Positions 45,131 to 54,400 of a stretch of 64,000 nucleotides of DNA are shown one piece after another. The stretch is from contig NZ_LGDY01000117.1 in the NCBI RefSeq assembly GCF_001279525.1, forward strand, positions 1-64,000. Direction: 5' to 3'. Both the position numbers and the translations under genes were made by a program. Every line of letters starts with the position of its first letter. Position 1 is the first letter of the stretch. The notes beneath the pieces were generated by a model. That model was not told the origin of the DNA. It made no database searches and was given only the letters and a program-made list of their open reading frames with translations. This DNA comes from Nocardia sp. NRRL S-836. Lineage in GTDB: Bacteria > Actinomycetota > Actinomycetes > Mycobacteriales > Pseudonocardiaceae.

Positions 45131-45831
45131 TGAGAGTGGACGCGGACGGGCTCGACGACGCGGTCATCGGTGCCGTCGCCGACGGTGGGGCACTGGGCGT
45201 GTGGCGGTCGTGGGACACCACGCTGTCACCCCCGGGCCGCGCCTACCTGGTGGAGCTGGCGCCGGGCGCCGCCGACGTGCTCACGCGCGTGCGGTACGCG
45301 CTCACGCTCGCGGGGTTGCCGGAGCATCCGGTGACGGCGTTCGGCGCGGGCACCGGGTTCACCGCCGAGCACTCCCGGTTGCTCGCCGGGGGTGTGCTGC
45401 TGTGGGCACGCACCCCGGCGCCGGAGGTGAGGGTCGCCAGGGTGTTCGACAGCGTGGACCCGGTGGCGGGCCCCGCGTTCGCGCCGGACCACCCGCGGCT
45501 GCACGGGGCGGAACGGGACCGCGTGCTCGGCCACCTGCGCGCCGGAACCGTGCTGCTGGGCTCAGCGTCCACAATGGACGACATCGTCGACGGCACGCGC
45601 GGGGTGGTGCCGGGCAGCTTCCGCACCGACGGCACGTGGGTGTGGACCGACACCGTCACCCACTACCTCGAACGGCACGGGCTGGCACCGGACGACGAGC
45701 TCCTCGCGCACCTCAGCGCCCGGCCCCACCCGGTGGACGTCCCGGTGGTCGACGCCTACCGGGTGCTGGCCGCGCTGTCCGCACCGGTCGGTTCTGCCGC
45801 CCCTCCTGCCTGGTGGTCGCCCGGCCGGTGA
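45130..45831 (+). CDS. Candidate immunity/chaperone protein after the giant effector (long form)
   Basis: 233 residues, no named family recognised. ATG 45130 overlaps the stop of the giant gene (TGATG), implying translational coupling. The C-terminal half (ARVFDSVDPVAGPAFAPDHP, then SFRTDGTWVWTDTVTHYLERHGL) is paralogous to the next gene. There is no signal peptide or membrane helix, so it is probably cytosolic. A small coupled gene directly behind a toxin gene is the usual place for an immunity or export chaperone gene; this is inference. Confidence 0.75.
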   Translation: MRVDADGLDDAVIGAVADGGALGVWRSWDTTLSPPGRAYLVELAPGAADVLTRVRYALTLAGLPEHPVTAFGAGTGFTAEHSRLLAGGVLLWARTPAPEVRVARVFDSVDPVAGPAFAPDHPRLHGAERDRVLGHLRAGTVLLGSASTMDDIVDGTRGVVPGSFRTDGTWVWTDTVTHYLERHGLAPDDELLAHLSARPHPVDVPVVDAYRVLAALSAPVGSAAPPAWWSPGR

Positions 45832-45873
45832 GGTGGACTTGGCGCCGACCGACCGCGCGACCGGAGGAGATCG

Positions 45874-46299
45874 GTGACCGCACCGGAGGAGTTCACGCTG
45901 GCCAGGGTGTTCGACGTGGTCGACCGGGAGACCGGGCCGGGCTTCGCCCCCGAGCACCCGCTCGTCGGCGACCGCGACGAGTGGCAGGCGCTGCTCGACT
46001 ACCTGGAGAGCGGCACGCCCGTCCTCGTCACGCCGACGTTGCTGGACGACGTCGTCGACCCGGCGCGCACCGCCGTGGTGCCCGCCGGCTTCCGCACCGA
46101 CGGCACGTGGGTGTGGACCGACACCGTCGCCTACTACCTGCGGTACCACGGTCTGGCGCCGGAGGAGCGGTTGCTCGCGCACCTGCGGGAGCAGGACCGG
46201 ACCGCGGCGCCGGTGGACGCGGACACCACCCGGCGCGCCCTCGGGTTCGTGCTGCGGGCGGCGGCCGGGGACCGCAGCCCGGTGCGCAAGACGGTCTGA
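45874..46299 (+). CDS. Candidate immunity/chaperone protein (short paralogue)
   Basis: 141 residues, corresponding to the C-terminal half of the preceding 233-residue protein: ARVFDVVDRETGPGFAPEHP and GFRTDGTWVWTDTVAYYLRYHGLAPEE. GTG 45874 follows a strong GGAGGAG. Tandem duplication of a candidate immunity gene could match several toxic domains in the giant protein. No enzymatic motif is seen. Confidence 0.75.
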   Translation: MTAPEEFTLARVFDVVDRETGPGFAPEHPLVGDRDEWQALLDYLESGTPVLVTPTLLDDVVDPARTAVVPAGFRTDGTWVWTDTVAYYLRYHGLAPEERLLAHLREQDRTAAPVDADTTRRALGFVLRAAAGDRSPVRKTV

Positions 46300-46309
46300 G
46301 GCGACGGCG

Positions 46310-46325
46310 CCGGGCCGGAGCCCGG
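46310..46325 (+). terminator. Short hairpin after the candidate immunity genes
   Basis: CCGGGC, CGGA loop, GCCCGG: a perfect six-base stem 11 bases after the stop at 46299. The stem is short, so termination is only possible. Confidence 0.35.
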
Positions 46326-46367
46326 ACGGGGGACACGTTCGTGCTCCGGCACCTCGGAGGGCCGTGA

Positions 46368-46455
46368 CTTCTGCCGGTGCCCTTCAACCGGAAGAACGCG
46401 CACCGGCAGTGCGGAGGAACCTGCAGTCCGGGCTTCTGCCGGTGGTTCCTCATGG
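46368..46455 (+). promoter_or_regulatory. Complex upstream motif (doubled) before the 81-residue gene
   Basis: CTTCTGCCGGTG (46369-46380), the inverted CACCGGCAG (46401-46409), then GAGGAACCTG (46414-46423) and CTTCTGCCGGTGGTTCC (46433-46449) with TCATGG. GAGGAACC and GGTTCCTC are exact inverted arms. The second half nearly repeats the site at 17781-17820. A regulator binding site or promoter is likely. Confidence 0.5.
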
Positions 46456-46522
46456 TGAGCGGGAGGTGCCGCCGGTGTACTTGGTCAGGCCGCAGGACCC
46501 GCCCGAAACCCGAGGAGCTGTC

Positions 46523-46768
46523 GTGGACTTCCCCCCGAGCCGCCGCGCCCGCCGCGATCAGGAAGACGAGGACGTCGTCGTCATCCGCCTTCCCCGCAAC
46601 GAGGTTCACGACGCCGCCGTGGTGAGCGACCGGATCGCCGCCGCCATCGAGCAGATCGAGCGCCCCACGGTGTTCGCCGAGTTCCAGCCGCAGCCGCTGC
46701 ACACAGTTCTGGACGTGCTGTCCGGCCACATCACCTGGGACGAGCTGAGCGCTCACCAGGTCGCCTGA
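46523..46768 (+). CDS. Small conserved protein of the ESX locus (81 residues)
   Basis: GTG 46523 is chosen because GAGGAG lies five bases before it; upstream in-frame codons cover the regulatory motif. The protein is acidic and helical with no signal peptide. Its C-terminus PLHTVLDVLSGHITWDEL recurs as PLHTVHDVLDGQITWQQL in a fragment at 50009-50188, so it defines a small family. Function unknown; its shared upstream motif suggests co-regulation with the mycosin and WXG100 genes. Confidence 0.7.
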   Translation: MDFPPSRRARRDQEDEDVVVIRLPRNEVHDAAVVSDRIAAAIEQIERPTVFAEFQPQPLHTVLDVLSGHITWDELSAHQVA

Positions 46769-46819
46769 CCACCGTCCGCACCACCGTCCACAAAGAACAG
46801 ACAGCACAGGAGAACCACG

Positions 46820-47407
46820 ATGGCACGCAGGATCACCGGAACCATGACGGTGGTGGGCTTGGTCTCGATGACCCTGCTCGGCTTCGTCACGAAGGCGAGC
46901 GCCCACGAGCCCGAGCTGTCCGCGACCTGCGTGGAAGACATCGCGACGCTGTCGGTCGGTCTTGACGAGTACAACGGCAAGAAGCCGAACCGGATCGTGG
47001 TCACCGACAACGGCGAGACGCTGGTCAAGGCCGACTTCACCACCTCCTACCGCAAGAAGTGGGACTCGCTGGACGGCAAGGTGGCGCACAGGTTCGTGAT
47101 CGACGTCACCGCGTGGGACGACCCCGACGGCAAGGACGGCTGGACCTTCCGCAAGGAGGTCGACCTCGCGAGGTGCGTGAAGACCCCGCCCACGACGACC
47201 ACCACGGCCGTGCCCACCACCACGACGAGCACCACCGCGCCGAAGCCGGCACCGACCACCACGGTCGCGCCGGTGCCGCCGAAGGAGGAGACCGCACCGC
47301 CGCTCGCCAACACCGGCGCGGCGCCCACGTGGCTGCTGGTCGGCGGCCTCGCCCTGGTCGGCGCGGGTGCCGGAACACTGCTCCTCCTGCGGCGCAGGCG
47401 GGCCTGA
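46820..47407 (+). CDS. Cell-wall-anchored LAxTG surface protein
   Basis: 195 residues: signal peptide (about 1-28, ending KASAHE), a compact extracellular domain with two cysteines (about 40 and 124), a Thr/Pro-rich wall-spanning stretch (TTTTTAVPTTTTSTT), then LANTG, a hydrophobic helix and RRRRA. LAxTG is the sorting signal of class E sortases common in actinomycetes. ATG 46820 follows AGGAGA. The sortase itself is not in the window. It ends just before a strong terminator. Confidence 0.88.
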   Translation: MARRITGTMTVVGLVSMTLLGFVTKASAHEPELSATCVEDIATLSVGLDEYNGKKPNRIVVTDNGETLVKADFTTSYRKKWDSLDGKVAHRFVIDVTAWDDPDGKDGWTFRKEVDLARCVKTPPTTTTTAVPTTTTSTTAPKPAPTTTVAPVPPKEETAPPLANTGAAPTWLLVGGLALVGAGAGTLLLLRRRRA

Positions 47408-47416
47408 GCCCGTGGC

Positions 47417-47447
47417 GAGGCCGGGGAGCGGGGACCTCCCCGGCCTC
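47417..47447. terminator. Bidirectional terminator between LAxTG gene and regulator copy 2
   Basis: Perfect 12-base stem GAGGCCGGGGAG / CTCCCCGGCCTC with a 7-base loop, between the convergent stops at 47407 and 47454. Confidence 0.9.
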
Positions 47448-47453
47448 AGCCCG

Positions 47454-49907
47454 TCAGGCCTGCCTGCGCTGATCCAGGTGCTGTGCCAGCTCCGCCCGCA
47501 ACCTTTTCACCACGGCGGGGTCGGCGAGCGTCTCGCACAACGCCAGCGCGCGCATGCGGTGCCCGTGCGCGGTTTCCGGCTCGTGCAGCTCGTCCGAGAG
47601 CGACGCCAGCTCGCACAGCGCGTCGATCTCGGCCTTCCGCTGGCCGGTGCGCGCGCAGACCACCTGAGCCTCGGCGAGCCTCTCCCGCGCCCGGTCGAGC
47701 TCGCCCCTGGCGCGGAGGTAGCCGCCGGAGGCCTGCAGGGCGCGGGCGAGGCCCAGGGCCGCACCCCTGCCGCGGAACAGCTCCAGCGCCTGCTCGGACT
47801 GCGCCAGTGCCCCGTCGAGGTCTCCGAGCGCCTTGAGGTTGGCCGACGAGAACAGCAGGGTGTGCGCGTAGTTGTTGTCGTCCACCGGAGTGGGGTGGAC
47901 GTACCCGGCGGTGTCGAAGAAGTCGACACACGCGGAGAACTCCGCCGCCGCCTCGTCCACGAGTCCCGTCCTGCTCCAGTAGACGGCGCGCATGCACCGG
48001 GCGACGTAGTGGCCGAGCGGGTAGCCGGCCTCCTGGAAGAACCGCAGCGCGTCGTCGTAGGCGTCCACCGACGGCGACAGGTTCCCGCCGCCCATCTCGG
48101 CGCTCAGCAGGTAGAGCGTGGCCCAGCCGCGTTCACGCAGGTCACCCGCTTCCACCGCGGCGGCCATCGCCTCCTCCGCCATCCTCGCGGCCTCGCTCGT
48201 CCGGCCCATGAGGGCGCTCAGCACCCACGCCAGGAAGTTGCGCTGCAGCGCCTCGTCCCTCTTGCTGCCGATCGCGGTCGCCGATCGCCGGGCGAGGTCG
48301 AACAGCGTGTACCAGGTGTCCGCGGTGCAGTCGAACTCCGAGTACCAGTGCATGGCCTCTGACAGGTCGAGCACCTGCCGGTGTGCGCCGTCCGCAGCGG
48401 CTCGCTCGGCCGCGACCAGCCAGTTCGAGGTTTCGAGCTGAAGCCAGCGCTCCGCGTCGCGGTGGTCCCGGAACGGCGAGCCCGCGGGCCTGGCCGACCG
48501 CACCGACGCCGGCTGGAACTCCCGAGCCGCCGCCGTCGCCGTGCGGACCAGCCAGTCGACCAGCCGGTTCTCGGCCGACCGCACGGCCTGCTCGGTCTCC
48601 TCCCTGGCGAGCAGCTCCGTGGCGAACGTCCGGAGCAGGTCGTGGAACTGGTAGCGGCCGTCGTCCTGCGTCGGCTGCAACAGGCTCGCGTCGACGAGCT
48701 CCTCGAGCGGGCCGGTCGCCTCGTCCTCGTCGTCCGCGTCGAGCAACGCCATCGCCGCCCTGGCCGAGAAGTCACCGGTGGGCACGAGGGACAGGCGGCG
48801 GAAGAGCACGGCCGCGGAGGGGCTGAGCTGGCGGTACGACAGGTCGAACACGCCGCGGATGGTGAGATCGCCCGCGGTCAGCGTGGTGAGGCGCCTGCTC
48901 CCGTCCCGCAGCTGCTCCATCATGCGGCCGATCGGCCACATCGGGCGGCTGGCCAGGCGGTTACCGGCGATGCGCAACGCGAGGGGAAGCCGCCCGCAGA
49001 GCTCGGCCAGCGCGGCCGTCGCGGGGCGTTCCGCCGCGACACGGGCCGGTCCGACGATCGTCTCGAGCAGCGCGACCGCGTCGTCCTGCCCGAGCACCCC
49101 GAGGCTGAACCGGCTGGCACCGGTGAGGCCCATCAGGACGTGCCGGCTGCTCACGAGGGTGAGGCAGCGCCGTCCGCCGACCAGCAACGGACGTACCTGC
49201 GCCTCGTCGGCGGCGTCGTCGAGCACGATCAGCACCGCCCGCTCGGCGAGCAACGACCGGCACAGGGCGGCCTGCCCGTCCAGCTCCGCGGGGACGTGCG
49301 CCGAGTCGATGCCGAGGGAGCGGAGCAGGAGGTGCAGCACGTCGGTGGGCTCTGCCGGGTCGGGCGACATCCCGCGCAACTTGAGGAAGAGCTGCCCGTC
49401 GGGGAAATGACCGGCGAGCTCGTAGGCGGCCCGCACCGCGAGACTGGTCTTGCCGGTGCCGGGCGGGCCGCTGAGGATCGCGACACCGCCGGACCACCGG
49501 CGGCTCCCGGCCAGCCCGGCGGCGAACTCGCGCAACGCGTCCAGGTCCGTGGCACGCCCGGTCAGGTCGTGCAGGTCCGGCGGCAGCCCGCCGCCGGTCG
49601 GCAGGGTGGCGGTGCGGACGGGTGCGGGTGCCGGGGGCAGGACCGGATCCGGGACGTCACGGCTCGGCTTCGAGGACTTCCGCAGGTAGGCGAGTTCGTC
49701 CTCGGTCAGCCTGAGCGTGGCCGCGAGCGACTCGACGGTGCGTCGCTGCGGGTTCTTGGCGATCCCGCGCTCCATGTCGCTGATGGCTCGTACGCTGACA
49801 CCGGAGCCTTCGGAGAGCTGCTCCTGGGTGAGCTCCGCGCGCACGCGGTACCCCTTCAAGAGGACGCCGAAGGCAGGGGAAGCCTGATCGAGGCCGGGTG
49901 GCGGCAT
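47454..49907 (-). CDS. HTH / NB-ARC ATPase / TPR transcriptional regulator (copy 2)
   Basis: 817 residues with the same layout as the 344-2809 protein: XRE helix-turn-helix (SGVSVRAISDMERG near residues 30-43), linker, STAND/NB-ARC ATPase (Walker [15 protein letters not shown], Walker B VLIVLDDAADE, LPLAL motif) and a C-terminal TPR-like helical array. ATG 49907 is chosen; upstream in-frame codons are not conserved with the paralogue. It is divergent from the polyketide block, which begins 317 bases away, and lies at the right border of the ESX block, so it could control either side. Confidence 0.85.
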   Translation of the reverse strand: MPPPGLDQASPAFGVLLKGYRVRAELTQEQLSEGSGVSVRAISDMERGIAKNPQRRTVESLAATLRLTEDELAYLRKSSKPSRDVPDPVLPPAPAPVRTATLPTGGGLPPDLHDLTGRATDLDALREFAAGLAGSRRWSGGVAILSGPPGTGKTSLAVRAAYELAGHFPDGQLFLKLRGMSPDPAEPTDVLHLLLRSLGIDSAHVPAELDGQAALCRSLLAERAVLIVLDDAADEAQVRPLLVGGRRCLTLVSSRHVLMGLTGASRFSLGVLGQDDAVALLETIVGPARVAAERPATAALAELCGRLPLALRIAGNRLASRPMWPIGRMMEQLRDGSRRLTTLTAGDLTIRGVFDLSYRQLSPSAAVLFRRLSLVPTGDFSARAAMALLDADDEDEATGPLEELVDASLLQPTQDDGRYQFHDLLRTFATELLAREETEQAVRSAENRLVDWLVRTATAAAREFQPASVRSARPAGSPFRDHRDAERWLQLETSNWLVAAERAAADGAHRQVLDLSEAMHWYSEFDCTADTWYTLFDLARRSATAIGSKRDEALQRNFLAWVLSALMGRTSEAARMAEEAMAAAVEAGDLRERGWATLYLLSAEMGGGNLSPSVDAYDDALRFFQEAGYPLGHYVARCMRAVYWSRTGLVDEAAAEFSACVDFFDTAGYVHPTPVDDNNYAHTLLFSSANLKALGDLDGALAQSEQALELFRGRGAALGLARALQASGGYLRARGELDRARERLAEAQVVCARTGQRKAEIDALCELASLSDELHEPETAHGHRMRALALCETLADPAVVKRLRAELAQHLDQRRQA

Positions 49908-50008
49908 GCGCCAAACTAACCACATCCGGCCCGGCGCACGCACGAGGCGTATCACCGGGCACCGGGTGGCGGCGGTCACCCCTGGGGGAGCAGCGTTCCG
50001 CCGAACGC

Positions 50009-50188
50009 ACCGTCTCACACCAGGACGACCTCGTCGTCCCCGAGCTGACGTCGGTTCCCCTGCACACGGTCCACGACGTGCTCGACGGTCAGATCACCTG
50101 GCAGCAGCTGGATTACGACCACGGCCACATCTCCTCACAGCGGTTCCGGGCGAACCCTTTCGCTGGTGCGCAACGTCTTCCTGGGTGA
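50009..50188 (+). pseudogene. Fragment related to the 81-residue ESX protein
   Basis: In the 317-base stretch between the regulator start (49907) and the acyltransferase gene (50225), one frame ending at TGA 50186-50188 encodes VPLHTVHDVLDGQITWQQL. This matches PLHTVLDVLSGHITWDEL of the 46523-46768 protein. The only in-frame start is GTG 49898, inside the regulator's 5' end, with a weak ribosome-binding site. A remnant or an unrecognised small gene are both possible. Confidence 0.4.
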
Positions 50189-50224
50189 CGACACCAGCCT
50201 CACGACCCCGGAAGGGGACCCCCG

Positions 50225-51496
50225 GTGAACGAGCGTTGTATCGGACTGCTGCCTGGCCAAGGTGCGTTCCAGGCGGAAGCTCTGCACGGTCTGCGGGCCG
50301 AGCGCGCGGTGCGCGAGGTGTTCGCCGCGGTCGACGAGATCGCCTCGGCACGCGCTGGAGGCACTGTCTCCGAACAGGTCTTCGCCGACAGACCGCCGGC
50401 GGCAGACCGGTTGCTGCACGAGAACCCGGATCTCCTCCAGCTCGCTGTGTACGCGACTTCCGTTGCGGCGCATGCGTTGCTGGTCGACCGCGGGGTGCGC
50501 TTCGCCGCTCTCGCGGGCCATTCGCTCGGCGAGATCTCGGCTTTGACCTGTGCGGGGGTGTTCACCGTCGCACAGGGAGCCGAGATCGTCGCTGAGCGGT
50601 CGGCCGTGCTGCGCGCTGCCGCGCCCCGTGAGCACGTCATGGCGGCGTTGGGCGCCGGGCGCGGCACCGTCGATCGCGTGCTCGCGCTGGTGGACCCGTC
50701 GGTCGTCGTGGCGGTGGAGAACGGCCCGGCCCAGGTGGTCGTGTCCGGCCCGGCCGAGGCGGTGCGGGTCGCGGTGGCGGTCGCGCAGGCGGCGGGGATC
50801 GGTGCGAAGGAACTCCTGTCACCGCACGGGTTCCACCACCCCTCGCTGGCCGGCGCGCAGGTCGAGTTCGCCGCTCGGATGGCCGGGCGGGAGAGGTCGG
50901 CGGCGCAGGTGCCGGTGTACTCGCCGATCCTGCGGCGGTACTACCGCGATGCCGACGACATCGGGGCGTTGCTCGCGCTGCACCTCGTGCAGCCGGTGTG
51001 GTTCGGGGAGACCGTCGAGGTGCTCGACCGGCAGCCGGGCTCGATCTTCGTGGAGCTCGGCGCCGGCAAGGCGCTCACGACCGCGGTGCTGTCGGTGCGC
51101 CCCGTGGCCACCGTGCTGAGGCCGTTGTCCTCGCTCTCCCGGACGCTGGACTTCCTCGGACTGCAGGACGCTCCCCGGCCCGTCGAGCGCGGTGCCGAAC
51201 CGGCACCGGTGGTGGCGCGGAAGCCGCTCTCGCGCGGCCGGGACGACCTGCTCACCGAGATCAGGACGTTCTACGCCAAGGAGCTGGAGTACCCCGAGGA
51301 CGTCTTCGAGGAGGACGTCGAGCTCGAAGCCGATCTCGGCGTCGACTCGCTGAAGAAGTCCGAGATGTTCGTGAAGCTCGACCGGCACTACCGGATGGGG
51401 GTCGCCGAGAACGACCCGACCGCCGCGCAGGTGCGGACCTTCGGGCAGCTCGTCGACTTCGTGCTCACCCGCCTGCCGGCCGGAGCGGCGCGATGA
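50225..51496 (+). CDS. Malonyl-type acyltransferase fused to an acyl carrier protein
   Basis: 423 residues. Residues 1-300 are a FabD/PKS-type acyltransferase: LLPGQGA at the N-terminus, nucleophile in AGHSLGE (S100) and catalytic His in GFHHPSL (H204). Residues about 335-420 are an ACP with the phosphopantetheine Ser in GVDSLKK (S375). It loads an extender onto its own carrier and is the only ACP seen in the block, so the downstream megasynthase must use it in trans. GTG 50225 follows GGAAGGGG. The stop overlaps the next start (ATGA), implying coupled translation. Confidence 0.9.
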   Translation: MNERCIGLLPGQGAFQAEALHGLRAERAVREVFAAVDEIASARAGGTVSEQVFADRPPAADRLLHENPDLLQLAVYATSVAAHALLVDRGVRFAALAGHSLGEISALTCAGVFTVAQGAEIVAERSAVLRAAAPREHVMAALGAGRGTVDRVLALVDPSVVVAVENGPAQVVVSGPAEAVRVAVAVAQAAGIGAKELLSPHGFHHPSLAGAQVEFAARMAGRERSAAQVPVYSPILRRYYRDADDIGALLALHLVQPVWFGETVEVLDRQPGSIFVELGAGKALTTAVLSVRPVATVLRPLSSLSRTLDFLGLQDAPRPVERGAEPAPVVARKPLSRGRDDLLTEIRTFYAKELEYPEDVFEEDVELEADLGVDSLKKSEMFVKLDRHYRMGVAENDPTAAQVRTFGQLVDFVLTRLPAGAAR

Positions 51497-54400
51497 ACCG
51501 CTTCGCGGGCAGGGTGGTGCTCGTCACCGGCGCCGGTGGCAGTGTGGGACGGGCGATCTGCCGGTCGTTCGCCGCCGAGGGCGCCGAGCTGGTGCTCAAC
51601 TGCTTCCACTCCTTCAAGGAGACCAAGCAGTTCGCGGCCGAACTCGCCGCGGAGGGGCACAGCACCCGCGTGCTCAGGGGCTCGGTGGCCAAACCCGAGC
51701 ACGTGCGGCAGCTGACCGAGACGATCGCCGAGGAGTACGGCCGGCTCGACGTGCTGGTCAACAACGCGGCCTACGGCGCCTTCGTCACGCTCGACGAGGT
51801 CACCGAGGACGCGTTCGACCGGGTGCTCGCGACCAACGTGAAGGCACCGCTGTGGTGCGTGCAGGCGGCCCGGCCACTGCTCGCCGCCGCCGGTGGCGCG
51901 GCCGTGGTGAACGTGTCGTCCATCGGCGCCACGCACGTGCTCGACGACTACATCCTCACCGGTGCCTCCAAGGCCGCGCTGGAGTCGCTGACCCGTGCGC
52001 TGGCGGTGGAGCTGGCCGGTGAGCGCATCCGGGTCAACACGGCGTCGGCCGGGCTCATCGAGAACAGCTCCGCGCGGTTGTTCACCGACCCGGACAGCTT
52101 CGCCGCCAAGATCAGGGCGAGCACGCCGCTGGGCCGGCTGGGCACACCGCAGGACCTGGCGAACCTGGTGCTGTTCCTGGCCTCCGACGAGTCCGCGTGG
52201 ATGACCGGGCAGTCCGTGGTCGCGGACGGTGGGGTGCTGCTGGGGCCGGCGACGCTGCCGACGCGCGCGCCGGTGGCCGAGGTGGCGGAGGAGGTGGTGG
52301 AAGAGGCTGCCGCGGAACCCGAAGACGACGGTGCTGACGACGGTGCTGACGACGGTGCTGACGACGACGTTGTCGTGGTGGGCATGGGAATCGCGGTGCC
52401 GGGCGCGTCCAGCCCCGAGGAGTTCTGGCGCCTGCTCGGCGAAGGCGGTGAGTTCTTCACCGAGCCGCCGCCGGAGCGCTGGCACGTGGCGGACTTCGGC
52501 GCGACGGACCCTGCCGCGCCGGACCGCTCGTACCAGACGCGCGGCGCGTTCATGACCGGCTTCACGCCGCATCCGGTGCTGGCCGCCGAGATCGCGGACG
52601 CCGGCACCGCCCCCGACCCGAACCTGGTGTGGCTGCGGCACTGCCTGCTGCAGGCGTTGGACGGCACCTCGCTGCGCCCGTCCGACCGGGTGGTCGCGAC
52701 GGTCGGGTACAGCTCGAACAACAGTCCGGTGCTGGAAGACTCCGTGGTGCTGGCCGGTGCGCTGGAAGTGTTGCGCGACAGCGAGGACCTGCTGGCGCAC
52801 GACGTGGCGAGCCGCATCCGCAAGACGTTGAGCGCTCAGCTCGACCACGGTCCGGTGGCGGCCCACTCGGCGGAAGCGCTGCTGTCGTCGGCGTTCGCCG
52901 GCCTGCTGCCGCCGGACTGCCCGGTCACGGTGGTCGACGCCGCGTGCGCGTCCGCGCTGACCGCGCTCGACGTCGGCGTGCGGGCGATCCGGGCGGGCCG
53001 GGCGGAGGTCGCGGTGTGCGCGGGCAGCGAGGCGCTCACCGCGACCGAGAACGTGCTGTTCGCCAAGCTGCGCGGGCTCTCGCCGTCCGGTGAGATCAGA
53101 TCTCTCGACGCCACGGCCGACGGTGTGCTGTTCGGTGACGGTGCCGCGCTGGTGGTGCTGAAGTCCCGCCGCCGGGCGAAGGCGGACGGTGACCGGATCC
53201 ACGGTGTGGTGGCGGGTGTCGGACTGGCCTCCGACGGCCGGGGCAAGGCGGTGCACGCGCCGAACGCCGACGGCCAGCGACGGGCCATCGAGCGCGCGTA
53301 CGCCGACGCCGGCCTGACACCGTCCGATGTGGACTACGTCGTGGCGCACAGCACCGGCACGCCCATCGGGGACAGCACCGAGCTGGCCGTGCTGGCGGAG
53401 GTGCACGCGAACAGCGGCCCGACCTGGGTCGGTTCCAACAAGTCGATCGTCGGCCACCCCGGCTGGGGTGCCGGTCTCGTGTCCGTCATCCAGCTCCTGC
53501 TGGCGCTGCGGCACGGCAGCATCCCGCCGCAGCACCGCTTCAGTGCCGGGCGAGCGGCGTTCCCGGCGCTGGAGGTCGCGACGGAACCCGTGCCGTGGCC
53601 CCGCGGCGACCGCCCGCGCACCGGCGCGGTGTCGGCGTTCGGTTTCGGCGGTGCCGACGCGCACGTGCTGTTCACCGACCGTTCCACCCCGCGCCCGCCC
53701 GCACGTCCCCCGGCCGCGGACCCGGCGGTCGTGGTCGGCTGGTCCGGGTTGCTGCCGGACGCCGACTCCCCCGCCGAGCTGCTCACGGCGCTGACCACAC
53801 CGGACGCGCGGACGTCGTTCGGCGACCAGTACCCGCCCGCGCCGCTGCGCGAGCTGCGCATGCCGCCGCCGGTGGCGAGGGCGACCGACCGCGCCCAGCT
53901 GCTGTTGCTGCAATGCGCCAACCGGCTCGACGAACGGGTCCTCGGGCTGTGCGCGGCGCGGCGCGACCGGGTCGGGGTGGTCGTGGCGCACGTCGGTCTC
54001 GCGCGCAACGCCGTGCTGCACCGCGGCCGCATCCACCACGACCGCGTCGCCCGGCTGGTGCGCGAGACCGAACCGCACGGGGCGGCCGAGCCGTACCTGG
54101 CCCGGTTGCGGGAGAGCGTGGATCGGCTGATGCCACCCGTCGGCTCGGAGTCGGGCCCCGGTGCCATGCCGAACATCGCCGCCGCCCGGCTGAACCACCA
54201 CCTCGACCTGCACGGCCCCGCCTGCACCGTCGACACCGGTGCGCGCTCGCTGGCCACGGCGTTCGAGCTGGCCGCCGACCAGCTCGACCAGGGCGAGCTC
54301 GACGTCGTGCTGGTCGGCGTGGCGAACGGCAACACGCTTCCCTCGTGGCTCGACCACATCCGGCCGGTGGTGGGGGACCGGGCTCCGCGCGAGGGCGCGT

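Noticed and set aside
51493..52260. N-terminal SDR of the megasynthase as an ordinary ketoreductase
   Set aside because: A YxxxK motif is not present; Thr occupies the Tyr position, whereas Y153-X6-K160 fits enoyl reductases. A separate complete ketoreductase domain exists later in the protein.
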